A stretch of DNA of 64,000 nt from Pseudomonadales bacterium (GTDB lineage: Bacteria > Pseudomonadota > Gammaproteobacteria > Pseudomonadales > Pseudohongiellaceae). How positions within the stretch are numbered: position 1 is the first letter of the stretch; each line of letters begins with the position of its first letter. A program made the translations under genes and the position numbers. The stretch lies in assembly GCA_022821865.1 (NCBI GenBank), contig JAJECW010000114.1:1-64000 (forward strand). The letters run 5' to 3'. Shown here piece after piece: positions 8,635-16,731 of the stretch. The notes under the pieces were generated by a model. It was not told the DNA's origin. It saw nothing but the letters and a program-made list of their open reading frames with translations, and ran no database searches.

Positions 8635-10230
8635 ATGAGTATCAGCCCACAAAACCGGTCAGACCCGGGTCGCGGGAACCGCGGCGAAGCCCCGGCGCGG
8701 CGCGGTCGCCGGCGCGGCGCGGCGCGGCGCGGCGCGGCGCGACAGCGGCTCACCGGGGCAAGGGAGTCCGCGGCCTGGATCGAGCGCGGGATTCCGCATT
8801 TCGATTTGCTGAATGCCGAAGCGCTGGAACTGATCGAGCACAATGCCGAAACCGTGCTTGAGGAAATCGGCGTCGAGTTCCGGGAATTCCCCCGTGCCCT
8901 GACTCTCTGGAAGGAAGCCGGCGCCGGGGTGGACGGCGAGCGGGTGCGTTTCCCCCGGGGCCTGTGCCGTTCCCTGGTCCAGGCCACGGCGCCGAAGGAA
9001 TTCCGCCAGCACGCCCGCAATCCCGGTCGCGGCACGATCATCGGCGGCGACCGCACGGTGCTCGTTCCCGCCTATGGGCCGCCCTTTGTCCATGATCTCG
9101 ACAAGGGCCGCCGTTACGCCACCCTGGAGGACTTCCGCAACTTCGTCAAACTCGCCTGCATGAGCCCCGGCCTGCACCATTCCGGCGGCACGGTCTGCGA
9201 GCCCGTGGACGTGCCCGTGAACAAGCGTCATTTCGACATGATCTACAGCCATGTCAAGTACAGCGACAAGCCTTTCATGGGCTCGGTCACCCATCCCGAG
9301 CGCGCGGGAGACAGCGTCGCCATGGCCAAAATCTTGTTCGGCGACGATTTTGTGGCGAACAACACCGTGCTGATCAATCTCATCAACGTCAATTCGCCAT
9401 TGACTTTCGACGCCACCATGCTTGGCGCGGCGACGGTCTACGCCGAAAACCACCAGGCGACGATCATTTCCCCCTTTCTGCTTGCCGGCGCCATGTCGCC
9501 GGTAACGATTGCCGGCACCCTGACCCAGATTCTCGCCGAAGCGCTGGCGGGAATGGCCTATGTGCAACTCGTCAGGCCCGGCGCCCCCGTGGTCTTCGGC
9601 AGTTTTGCCGCCGCGGTTTCGATGCAGTCCGGCGCGCCCACCTTCGGCACGCCGGAGCCGAGCCTGATCCTCTACGGCGCGGCGCAGCTCGCCCGGAGGC
9701 TCGGAGTGCCTTTCCGCAGCGGCGGCGGGCTTTGCGCCGCCAAGATTCCCGATGCCCAGGCCGCCTATGAAGCCGCCAACACCCTGCAGACTTCCGCCCT
9801 GGCGGGAGTCAACTTCATGCTGCACACCGCGGGGTGGCTGGAGGGAGGCCTCGCCATGGGCTATGAGAAGTTCGTCATGGACGCCGACCAGGCCAACATG
9901 CTCGCGGGGCTGCTCGGGGGGGTCGATCTGTCGGAAAACGCCCAGGCGCTGGACGCCCTGCGCGAAGTCGGTCCGGGCGCCCATTTTCTCGGCGCCGCCC
10001 ATACCCTGGCCAACTTCGAGTCCGCCTTCTGCCGCTCCGGCGTCGCCGACAACAACAGCTATGAACAATGGCGGCAGGATGGTTCCCTGGACGCCGCCCG
10101 GCGCGCCAACGTCATCTGGAAGCAGATGCTGCGGGACTACGAGGCGCCGCCTCTTGACCCGGCGATTGATGAAGCCCTGCTGGAATTCATGCAGCGCCGC
10201 AAATCCGAATTTGAGGATAGGGACTACTGA
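8635..10230 (+). CDS. MttB-family (non-pyrrolysine) corrinoid methyltransferase
   Basis: The 531-aa protein belongs to the trimethylamine methyltransferase (MttB) superfamily: an Arg/Gly/Ala-rich N-terminus, then the PHFDLLNAEALELIEHNAE opening and a TIM-barrel body. The frame has no internal UAG, so it is of the pyrrolysine-free type. Some members of that type are known to demethylate glycine betaine or other quaternary amines. The likely reaction is transfer of a methyl group from a methylated amine to the Co(I) corrinoid of the next gene's product. The DMGDH-like enzyme at the operon's end makes glycine betaine the favoured substrate (inference). A (GGCGC)6 repeat lies in the 5' coding part. 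The stop overlaps the next start (TGATG). Confidence 0.9.
   Translation: MSISPQNRSDPGRGNRGEAPARRGRRRGAARRGAARQRLTGARESAAWIERGIPHFDLLNAEALELIEHNAETVLEEIGVEFREFPRALTLWKEAGAGVDGERVRFPRGLCRSLVQATAPKEFRQHARNPGRGTIIGGDRTVLVPAYGPPFVHDLDKGRRYATLEDFRNFVKLACMSPGLHHSGGTVCEPVDVPVNKRHFDMIYSHVKYSDKPFMGSVTHPERAGDSVAMAKILFGDDFVANNTVLINLINVNSPLTFDATMLGAATVYAENHQATIISPFLLAGAMSPVTIAGTLTQILAEALAGMAYVQLVRPGAPVVFGSFAAAVSMQSGAPTFGTPEPSLILYGAAQLARRLGVPFRSGGGLCAAKIPDAQAAYEAANTLQTSALAGVNFMLHTAGWLEGGLAMGYEKFVMDADQANMLAGLLGGVDLSENAQALDALREVGPGAHFLGAAHTLANFESAFCRSGVADNNSYEQWRQDGSLDAARRANVIWKQMLRDYEAPPLDPAIDEALLEFMQRRKSEFEDRDY
8711..8740 (+). repeat. Pentanucleotide tandem repeat (GGCGC)6 inside the MttB-family gene
   Basis: Six exact GGCGC units lie about 25 codons after the start and encode part of an Arg/Gly/Ala-rich stretch. 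The unit of five is not a multiple of three, so gain or loss of one unit would shift the frame of the methyltransferase. Confidence 0.9.
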
Positions 10231-10940
10231 TGACTGATCAAGACGCCAATCCGGAAGACGAGGAAATCATCCTCGCCGAGCTTGACGACGGCGAACTCGT
10301 CGAGCAGATGCACGAAGACCTGTACGACGGCCTCAAGGAGGAGATCGTCGAGGGCACCTCGATCCTGCTCGCGCGCAAATGGTCGGCGGACAAGGTGCTC
10401 AACGAGGCGCTGGTGGAAGGCATGCGCATTGTGGGCATCGATTTCCGCGACGGCATCCTGTTCGTGCCCGAAGTCCTGCTTGCGGCCAATGCCATGAAGG
10501 GCGGCATGGAACTGCTGCGGCCCCTGCTGTCGGAGACCGGGGTCAAACCCATCGGCAAGATGGTCATCGGCACCGTCAAGGGCGATATCCACGACATCGG
10601 CAAGAACCTGGTGGGGATGATGCTGGAAGGCGCCGGATTCGAGGTCTTCGACATCGGCATCAACAATTCGGTGGAAGACTATTTCGAAGCGATGGAAAAG
10701 CACCAGCCGGACATCCTCGGCATGTCGGCCCTGCTCACCACCACCATGCCCTACATGAAGGTGGTCATCGACGAAATGGTCAAGCAGGGCATCCGCCAGG
10801 ACTACATCGTGCTCGTGGGCGGCGCGCCGCTGAATGAGGAGTTCGGCCGCGCCGTGGGCGCCGACGCCTATTGCCGGGATGCGGCCCAGGCCGCCGACGT
10901 GGCGCCGGCCATGGTGCGGGCGCGTCAGGCGGGAGGATGA
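10230..10940 (+). CDS. Corrinoid (B12-binding) methyl carrier protein, MttC/MtgC type
   Basis: This 236-aa cytoplasmic corrinoid protein accepts the methyl group from the MttB-family enzyme and presents it to the methyl-THF methyltransferase. An N-terminal helical cap domain (about residues 25-105) is followed by a Rossmann-like B12 domain. The cobalt-ligating motif D-x-H-x-x-G is visible as GDIHDIGKNLV near residue 118; the S-x-L and G-G motifs appear as SALLTTT and LVGGAPL. An acidic N-terminus (EDEEIILAELDDGE) precedes the cap. Its start overlaps the previous stop by one base, so the two are probably translated together in matched amounts. Confidence 0.94.
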   Translation: MTDQDANPEDEEIILAELDDGELVEQMHEDLYDGLKEEIVEGTSILLARKWSADKVLNEALVEGMRIVGIDFRDGILFVPEVLLAANAMKGGMELLRPLLSETGVKPIGKMVIGTVKGDIHDIGKNLVGMMLEGAGFEVFDIGINNSVEDYFEAMEKHQPDILGMSALLTTTMPYMKVVIDEMVKQGIRQDYIVLVGGAPLNEEFGRAVGADAYCRDAAQAADVAPAMVRARQAGG

Positions 10941-10944
10941 GCCG

Positions 10945-11685
10945 GTGGCCGAAACGGTGCTCGTCATCGCCTGCGGCGCCCTGGCCCGGGAAATCGAAGC
11001 CATCCGCAAGAACCGGGGCTGGGAGCATCTGCGCCTGCAATGTCTCGACGCCAGCCTGCACAACCGCCCGCGGGAGATTCCCGGGCGCCTGCGGAAGGCG
11101 ATTCGCCGCAACCGGGACGCATACGGCAGGATCTTCGTCGCCTATGCCGACTGCGGCACCGCCGGCGGCATCGACGCCGTGCTCGCGGAGGAGGGCGTGG
11201 AGCGGCTGGATGGCGCCCATTGCTACGAGTTTTTCGCCGGCGGCCAGCGCTTTGCACAACTCGCGGAGGCGGAGCCAGGCGCCTTTTACCTGACCGACTT
11301 CCTGGCCCGCCACTTTGACCGTTTCGTTATCGAGCCGCTGGGGCTGGACCGGCATCCCGGGCTTCGCGACGCCTATTTCGGCAATTACCGCAAGCTGGTG
11401 TTCCTGTCCCAGACCGGGGACGAAGCCCTGCTGGCGGCTGCCGAAAGCGCCGCCGTGAGGCTGAAACTCGATTTCGAGCACGTACACACGGGATATGGCG
11501 GCCTGGAAACGGCCCTCGCGGCACAATCCAGCCAGCGCGCCATTCCTGTGAGGGTCTCCACCCGCCGTCATCCTGCGCGAAGCGAAGCGGAGCCGCAGGA
11601 TCTCCCCGGAGAGGCCGCGAAAAGAGATTCCGCGACTCCACTTCGCTACGCGCGGAATGACAATGAACAGGCCGCGTCAATATGA
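10945..11685 (+). CDS. DUF1638 protein with repeat-derived C-terminal tail
   Basis: The protein has 246 aa. The body (about residues 5-190) matches DUF1638, opening with VLVIACGALAREI and holding YADCGTAGG. DUF1638 genes are regularly found beside MttB-type methyltransferases and corrinoid proteins; the biochemical role is unknown. I chose the GTG at 10945 because it has GGGAGGATGAG just upstream and begins at the domain. The last ~40 residues, from about RRHPARSEAEPQDL onward, are encoded by dispersed palindromic repeat copy 3, so the native end has been replaced by repeat sequence. Even so, the stop overlaps the next ATG (ATGA), which keeps translational coupling. Confidence 0.85.
   Translation: MAETVLVIACGALAREIEAIRKNRGWEHLRLQCLDASLHNRPREIPGRLRKAIRRNRDAYGRIFVAYADCGTAGGIDAVLAEEGVERLDGAHCYEFFAGGQRFAQLAEAEPGAFYLTDFLARHFDRFVIEPLGLDRHPGLRDAYFGNYRKLVFLSQTGDEALLAAAESAAVRLKLDFEHVHTGYGGLETALAAQSSQRAIPVRVSTRRHPARSEAEPQDLPGEAAKRDSATPLRYARNDNEQAASI
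11567..11661. repeat. Dispersed palindromic repeat, copy 3 of 3, inside coding sequence
   Basis: It runs from GTCATCCTGCGCG to CGCGCGGAATGAC with the shared core GAGATTCCGCGACTCCACTT. It lies in frame within the 3' end of the DUF1638 gene and is translated as its tail. Confidence 0.75.
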
Positions 11686-11987
11686 AAATAACCAGGATTT
11701 TTTGGCGCGCCATCCCCTCCCAGGTCATCGTCCAGCGGGGGCGGCGGCGGGAGAAGGTGATGCTGAGCCCGCGTTTCCAGCAGGCCATTGACCGCGCCGC
11801 CATGCGCGCCGGCAAGGGCGGCAGCGGGCCGTATCTCGCGGAATGGCGCCGGGAGACCAGCCGCGTCGAAACCGAAGGCGACCCGGCCGAAATCGCCCGC
11901 ATCGAAGCCGACCGCCTCGAGAAGGCTTTCAGCGACGAGCAACTGGAATCCCTGATTCGCAATCATGCCGTGGCAGCCGGGCCATGA
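11682..11987 (+). CDS. Virulence_fact-domain small protein of the one-carbon operon
   Basis: This 101-aa protein opens with ITRIFWRAIPSQVIVQ and continues with GRRREKVMLSPRFQQAIDRA, the pattern of the Pfam Virulence_fact family (PF13769). Despite the family name, members are commonly found in MttB/MetF one-carbon clusters; the molecular role is not known. Both ends overlap neighbours by ATGA: its ATG with the DUF1638 stop, and its stop with the ATG of the truncated MTHFR_C copy at 11984. That places it firmly in the operon. Confidence 0.8.
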   Translation: MKITRIFWRAIPSQVIVQRGRRREKVMLSPRFQQAIDRAAMRAGKGGSGPYLAEWRRETSRVETEGDPAEIARIEADRLEKAFSDEQLESLIRNHAVAAGP

Positions 11988-12217
11988 GCGCGACCAGCGC
12001 CGGCGGCAGACCCGAATCGTACCGGATGCGAGCGTTTTCCGTGCGCCACGCCCGCGCCCTGAAACGGCTCTATGCCGCGCTCGAATGGGCGAGGCCCGGT
12101 CGGCGCAGCCGACGAAAAGCGAAGCTTTTCGAGTGCCGAGCGACTTGCCATGGATGGCAAGGCTGGGGGTTGGCGAGGCCAGTTACCTGGCGCCAAGGAT
12201 GGCATGCAAAAACTTGA
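11984..12217 (+). pseudogene. Truncated 5' copy of the MTHFR_C gene
   Basis: This frame starts with an ATGA overlap, as a normal operon gene would, and encodes the same opening as the intact gene downstream (RMRAFSVRHARALKRLYAALEW). After about 35 residues it runs into unrelated hairpin-rich repeat sequence and stops at 12217. The 79 bases 12010-12088 are identical to 12266-12344. It is most simply the original gene start, cut off by a repeat insertion with duplication of the 5' end. Confidence 0.75.
12010..12088 (+). repeat. 79-bp direct repeat, left copy
   Basis: Base-for-base identical to 12266-12344. The 26 bases before it, back to the ATG, are similar but diverged from the right copy, so the identity is sharply bounded. 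Confidence 0.92.
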
Positions 12218-12239
12218 CGGGATCAAAAGCCACCGAGCC
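12090..12239. repeat. Nested-hairpin insert within the MTHFR_C gene
   Basis: The insert holds several small palindromes: AAAAGCGAAGCTTTT, CTTGCCATGGATGGCAAG and a GGCATGC near its right end. A similar set (CGACTTGCCATGG, CGAAGCGCAGCTTCG, GGCATGC) occurs at 19168-19258 after the operon. This suggests a second family of dispersed repeats. Confidence 0.6.
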
Positions 12240-12740
12240 ATGAACGCCACAAGCGCCGCCAGCAAACCCGAATCGTACCGGATGCGAGCGTTTTCCGTGC
12301 GCCACGCCCGCGCCCTGAAACGGCTCTATGCCGCGCTCGAATGGACCCTGGTCCGCTGCGAACCCCTGCTGCGCCGCATCGGCTACCAGCGGCTCGACAA
12401 ACCCTTCGCCCGGGTCGAATCGCTCACCAAAGGGCTGCTGCTCGATTCACAGAACTGCGGCCAGTGCATCGTCGGCTTCACCGGGCTGTCCTGCCCCATG
12501 AACTGCCCCAAGAAGATGCGCAATGGACCCTGCGGCGGCGTCCGCGGCGATGGCCGTTGTGAAGTGAAGCCGGATATGCCCTGCGTCTGGGTGCTCGCCT
12601 GGGAAGGCAACCAGCGCCTTGGCGAGGAGCCGGCGCCGATGCAGGTGCTGCAGCCTCCGGTGGACCACCGACTTCCCGGCAAGTCGGCCTGGCTGCGGGA
12701 GCTGCGTATCCGGGTGGGGGACGCCGGCCATGCGGTTTGA
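12240..12740 (+). CDS. Methylenetetrahydrofolate reductase C-terminal domain protein (MTHFR_C)
   Basis: This 166-aa protein has the cysteine-rich MTHFR_C domain (PF12225). The cluster runs from NCGQC through CPMNCPKKMRNGPCGG to MPCVW, a pattern expected to bind an iron-sulfur cluster. In other bacteria such proteins partner MetF, as MetV does in acetogens, and help pass electrons during methyl-THF/methylene-THF interconversion. A longer frame begins at 12072, but its extra part is repeat sequence. I start it at the ATG at 12240, the start inside the duplicated 5' segment. The end overlaps metF by 11 bases. Confidence 0.87.
   Translation: MNATSAASKPESYRMRAFSVRHARALKRLYAALEWTLVRCEPLLRRIGYQRLDKPFARVESLTKGLLLDSQNCGQCIVGFTGLSCPMNCPKKMRNGPCGGVRGDGRCEVKPDMPCVWVLAWEGNQRLGEEPAPMQVLQPPVDHRLPGKSAWLRELRIRVGDAGHAV
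12266..12344 (+). repeat. 79-bp direct repeat, right copy
   Basis: Identical to 12010-12088; this copy is part of the intact MTHFR_C gene. Confidence 0.92.
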
Positions 12741-13800
12741 AGACGAACCGGTCACTCCCGGCGACCCCCTGCCCATTTTGCCGGGGCATTCCTCCTTCGG
12801 CCGCCTCGAACGGGTCCTGCGCGCCGGCGGTTTTGCCGTGACCGCCGAAATCGCGCCGCCGGACTCCGCCAACCCCGCCGATGTCTATGAGCGCGCCGCC
12901 CTGTTCGATGGCTGTGTGGACGCCATGAACGCCACCGACGGCTCGGGCGCCAACTGCCACATGTCCAGCATCGGCATGTGCTCGCTGCTCGCCCGGCGCG
13001 GCTACGCCATGGTCATGCAGATTTCGGCCAGGGACCGGAACCGCATCGCCATCCAGGGCGACGTGCTCGGCGCCGCCGCCATGGGCGTGGCGAGCATTCT
13101 CTGCCTCACCGGCGACGGGGTCGATGTGGGCGACCACCCCCAGGCCAAGCCCGTATTCGATCTCGACAGCATGTCGATGCTGGGCATGATCCGCGCCATG
13201 CGCGACGAATCCCGCTTTCTCAGCGGCCGCGAACTCAGCGAAGCGCCCCATGTCTTTCTCGGCGCCGCCGCCAATCCCTTCGCCCCGCCGCTGGACTACC
13301 GCCCCCATCGCCTCGCCAAGAAGGTCGCCGCCGGCGCCCAGTTCGTGCAGACCCAGTACTGTTTCGACATCGCCGCTTTCCGGCGCTACATGGCGGCGGT
13401 GCGCGACGCGGGAACCCACGAGAAGGTCTTTATCCTGGCGGGGGTCGGCCCCCTGGCCTCGGTCCGCTCGGCGGAGTGGATTCGCGCCAATGTGCCCGGC
13501 GTGCATATTCCCGATGCGGTGATTGCGCGGCTCAGGGGCGCCCGGGACCAGCGCCGGGAAGGCGTCAGGCTGTGCGTTGACCTGATCCGGCAAATCCGTG
13601 AAATCGAGGGCGTCCATGGCGTCCATATCATGGCCTACCGGCAGGAACGCCGGGTGGCGGAAATCGTGGAGGAATCCGGCGTGCTCGGCGGCCGCAAGCC
13701 CTGGCGCCCCGCCGTGGACTGGACCGACGCCGACTGGGACCAGGGCAGCGCCGCGCCGCCGCTGCGTCCGGGTATGCGGCAACTGGAGCAAGCTTCATGA
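12730..13800 (+). CDS. metF: Methylenetetrahydrofolate reductase (MetF family)
   Basis: A 356-aa cytoplasmic flavoenzyme of the 5,10-methylene-THF reductase family. A TIM barrel covers about residues 25-320, with FAVTAEIAPPDSA near the start (catalytic Glu region), then ILCLTGDGVDVGDHPQAK, FLGAAANPFAP and GAQFVQTQYCFD. In this context it probably runs in the oxidising direction, turning methyl-THF made from demethylation into methylene-THF; this is inferred from the neighbours. The ATG at 12730 overlaps the preceding gene, and the stop overlaps the next start. It is longer than the ~300 residues usual for MetF, with extra sequence at both ends. Confidence 0.93.
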   Translation: MRFEDEPVTPGDPLPILPGHSSFGRLERVLRAGGFAVTAEIAPPDSANPADVYERAALFDGCVDAMNATDGSGANCHMSSIGMCSLLARRGYAMVMQISARDRNRIAIQGDVLGAAAMGVASILCLTGDGVDVGDHPQAKPVFDLDSMSMLGMIRAMRDESRFLSGRELSEAPHVFLGAAANPFAPPLDYRPHRLAKKVAAGAQFVQTQYCFDIAAFRRYMAAVRDAGTHEKVFILAGVGPLASVRSAEWIRANVPGVHIPDAVIARLRGARDQRREGVRLCVDLIRQIREIEGVHGVHIMAYRQERRVAEIVEESGVLGGRKPWRPAVDWTDADWDQGSAAPPLRPGMRQLEQAS

Positions 13801-14693
13801 CAGAAACCCTCATTACCTCGCCCGGGCGGGAAGTGCGGATCGGATTCGACCGGCCGTTCGTCATCATCGGCGAGCGCATCAATCCCACCGGACGCAAGAT
13901 TTTGTCCGAGGAAATGGCCCGGGGCGACTATAGCCGGGTCGAGGCCGACGCCATGGCCCAGGTCGAGGCGGGCGCGCACATGCTCGACGTCAACGCCGGC
14001 GTCCCGCTCGCGGACGAACCCGCGATGCTGGCCGACATCGTCAGGCTGGTGCAGTCGATCACCGACGTTCCCCTGTCCATCGACTCTTCCATCGTCGCGG
14101 CGCTGGAATCCGGCCTGTCCGTTTACCAGGGCAAGGCGCTGGTGAACTCGGTGACGGGGGAGGAAGAGCGCCTGGAGTCGGTGCTGCCGCTGGTCAGGCG
14201 GCATGGCGCGGCGGTAGTCGCCATTTCCAACGACGAAACCGGCATTTCCGAGGATCCCGACGTGCGTTTCGAAGTGGCGAGAAAAATCGTCGAACGCGCC
14301 GCGGATCACGGTATCCCGCGCGAGGACATCGTGGTGGACCCGCTGGTAATGCCCATCGGCGCAATCAATTCGGCGGGAAAGCAGGTCATGCGCATCGTGC
14401 GCCGTTTGCGCGGGGAACTCAAGGTCAACACCACCTGCGGCGCGTCCAACGTCAGTTTCGGATTACCCAACCGCAGTGGCATCAATTCCGCCTTTCTCAC
14501 CATGGCCATCGGTGCGGGGATGACCTCGGCGATCACGAATCCCATGCATCCCGAAGTGTTGCAGGCCGCGCTGGGCGCCGATGTCATGATGGGCCACGAT
14601 CCGGACTGCGCCAACTGGCTGCGAAAGTATCGCGAGACTCCGGCCGGCCGGCCGGAACGCGAGCGCGGCGGCCGGCGCCGCCGCAGAGCCTGA
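13797..14693 (+). CDS. Pterin-binding methyltetrahydrofolate:corrinoid methyltransferase
   Basis: This 298-aa protein has the dihydropteroate-synthase-like pterin-binding fold used by methyl-THF:corrinoid methyltransferases (AcsE/MtgA-type). It shows FVIIGERINPTGR, GAHMLDVNAGVP, PLSIDSSIV and NTTCGASNVSFGLPNR, in the order expected for the family. It would move methyl groups between the corrinoid protein and THF, linking the MttB-type reaction to MetF. It starts in an ATGA overlap with metF. An Arg-rich tail (GGRRRRRA) follows the fold. Confidence 0.92.
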   Translation: MTETLITSPGREVRIGFDRPFVIIGERINPTGRKILSEEMARGDYSRVEADAMAQVEAGAHMLDVNAGVPLADEPAMLADIVRLVQSITDVPLSIDSSIVAALESGLSVYQGKALVNSVTGEEERLESVLPLVRRHGAAVVAISNDETGISEDPDVRFEVARKIVERAADHGIPREDIVVDPLVMPIGAINSAGKQVMRIVRRLRGELKVNTTCGASNVSFGLPNRSGINSAFLTMAIGAGMTSAITNPMHPEVLQAALGADVMMGHDPDCANWLRKYRETPAGRPERERGGRRRRRA

Positions 14694-14718
14694 GGATGAT
14701 TGTCCCGGAACAACTGAT

Positions 14719-16731
14719 GTGGCCGAAACCAGTGCCAGAATAGTTTTTACTCCTTCCGGGCGGCGCGGCGAGTTTCCTGTTGGAACCCGGCTGCTGGACG
14801 CTGCCCGCAGTATCGGAGTTGACGTGGACTCGGTTTGCGGCGGCCGTGGGCTTTGCGGGCGCTGCCGTATTGTCTGCATGGACGGGGACTTCTCCAAACA
14901 CGCAATCCGCTCGCGCCAGGAGAATCTGTCCGCTTTCAATGAAATCGAGGCGCGCTACAGCGAGCGCCGACTCCGGCTTGAGCAAAATCATCGTCTGAGT
15001 TGCCAGGCGACTGTCCAGGGTGATCTCGTCATTGATGTGCCGCCTGAAAGCCAGATGCATCGTCAAGTCGTGCGCAAGGAGGCCGAGCTTCGAGACATCG
15101 AACTCGATCCTGCCACGAGGCTCTACCATGTCGAGGTGCGGCCCGCCGACTTGCTGGAAGCCACCGGCGACCTGCAGCGGCTCTGCGACGCGCTGGCCCG
15201 GGAGTGGAATCTGGCCGACCTCGATTGCGACCCCGTCGTTTTGCCGGAGTTGCAGCACACTTTGCGCGAGGGCAATTGGCGGGTTACGGCGGCGGTGCAT
15301 CGGCAATCCACCATCATGGCGGTCTGGCCCGGCTTCAGGCCCGCGGCCCACGGTATGGCGATCGACATCGGTTCGACGACCATTGCCGCTCATCTGGTGG
15401 ACCTGACGGCGGGCAATGTGGTCGTCACAAAAGGCATGATGAATCCGCAGATTCGTTTCGGCGAGGATCTGATGAGCCGGGTTTCCTATGTGATGATGCA
15501 TGCCGAAGGGGCCGCGGAGTTGACGCATGCCGTTCGCCAGGGCGTTAACGGCCTTATCGGCGAGCTTTGCGGCGAGGCCGGTATCGACCCGGCGGACATC
15601 GTCGAGCTGACGGCAGTCGGCAACCCGATCATGCACCACCTGTTTCTTGGACTGAATCCGCGCGAACTCGGCGGCGCCCCCTTCGCGCTGGCCGTCGATA
15701 CCGCACTGGACCTGAAGGCGCGGGATATCGGCATCGGGATCCACCCCGGCGGCAACGTGTATGTATTGCCATGCATCGCCGGCCACGTCGGCGCAGACGC
15801 GGCCGGGATGGTTCTCGCCGAGGAACCGCACTTGCTGGATGAAGTTTCATTGGTGGTGGACGTGGGCACGAATGCCGAAATCGTGCTCGGCAACCGCGAC
15901 CGGCTGCTGGCCTGTTCCAGTCCCACCGGTCCCGCGTTCGAAGGTGCGCAGATTTCCGCCGGTCAACGCGCCTCCCGCGGCGCCATCGAACGCGTGCGCA
16001 TCGACCCGCGGACCTTCGAACCGCGCTTCAGCGTAATCGGTTCGGACTTGTGGTCCGACGACCCGGGCTTTGAAGAGGCGACGCAGGCGGCCGGCGTCAC
16101 GGGCATTTGCGGATCCGGAATCATCGAGGTCGTCGCCGAGATGTATCTGGCTGGAATCATCGACGGGGATGGCGTCGTCGACGGTTCGCTGGCGGCCCGC
16201 AGCGAACGCGTCGTGGCCGATGGCCGCACCTGGTCTTTCCTGCTGCACGACGGCGCGCAGCGGATTCTCGTCACCCAGAACGACGTGCGGCAGATACAAC
16301 TCGCCAAGGCGGCGCTGTACGCTGGCATCCGGCTGCTCCAGGATCGGGCGGGGCTCGAAAGGATCGACCGCATCCGGTTCGCCGGAGCGTTCGGTTCCCA
16401 CATTGACCCGAAGTACGCGATGGTCCTGGGACTGATTCCCGATTGTGACCTCGACCGGGTCGATTCGGCCGGCAACGCGGCGGGCATGGGGGCGCTGATT
16501 GCCTTGCTTAACGCACCCGCCCGCGCGGAGATCGAAGCCGTGGTGCGCAGGATCGAGAAGATCGAGACGGCGGTGGAGCCGAAATTCCAGGAGTATTTCG
16601 TGGACGCCATGGCGATTCCGCACAAGCGGGACGCCTTTCCCAGGCTGTTCTCGGTGATCGACAGGCCGGCCGCCGCGCAGGATTCCGCCGATACGGGCCG
16701 GCGCCGGCGCAGACGGGAGCGAACAGGATGA
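14719..16731 (+). CDS. RACo-like corrinoid activation protein (2Fe-2S + ASKHA, DUF4445)
   Basis: The 670-aa protein has an N-terminal 2Fe-2S ferredoxin domain with CGGRGLCGRC near residue 40 and a fourth Cys in LSCQA near residue 95. A linker follows, then a large ASKHA-type ATPase domain with AIDIGSTTIA near residue 215 and VVDVGTNAEI near residue 380. Proteins of this build reductively reactivate corrinoid proteins oxidised to Co(II), using ATP and an external reductant. It should therefore keep the operon's corrinoid carrier active. The start is a GTG at 14719, 25 bases after the previous stop. The end overlaps the next gene by ATGA. Confidence 0.92.
   Translation: MAETSARIVFTPSGRRGEFPVGTRLLDAARSIGVDVDSVCGGRGLCGRCRIVCMDGDFSKHAIRSRQENLSAFNEIEARYSERRLRLEQNHRLSCQATVQGDLVIDVPPESQMHRQVVRKEAELRDIELDPATRLYHVEVRPADLLEATGDLQRLCDALAREWNLADLDCDPVVLPELQHTLREGNWRVTAAVHRQSTIMAVWPGFRPAAHGMAIDIGSTTIAAHLVDLTAGNVVVTKGMMNPQIRFGEDLMSRVSYVMMHAEGAAELTHAVRQGVNGLIGELCGEAGIDPADIVELTAVGNPIMHHLFLGLNPRELGGAPFALAVDTALDLKARDIGIGIHPGGNVYVLPCIAGHVGADAAGMVLAEEPHLLDEVSLVVDVGTNAEIVLGNRDRLLACSSPTGPAFEGAQISAGQRASRGAIERVRIDPRTFEPRFSVIGSDLWSDDPGFEEATQAAGVTGICGSGIIEVVAEMYLAGIIDGDGVVDGSLAARSERVVADGRTWSFLLHDGAQRILVTQNDVRQIQLAKAALYAGIRLLQDRAGLERIDRIRFAGAFGSHIDPKYAMVLGLIPDCDLDRVDSAGNAAGMGALIALLNAPARAEIEAVVRRIEKIETAVEPKFQEYFVDAMAIPHKRDAFPRLFSVIDRPAAAQDSADTGRRRRRRERTG

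Noticed and set aside
8635..10230. Pyrrolysine-containing MttB
   Set aside because: No in-frame UAG occurs inside the gene, so it belongs to the pyrrolysine-free branch.
12072..12239. Extended N-terminus of the MTHFR_C protein from 12072
   Set aside because: The extra 56 codons are the hairpin-rich insert; homology begins only at the ATG at 12240.
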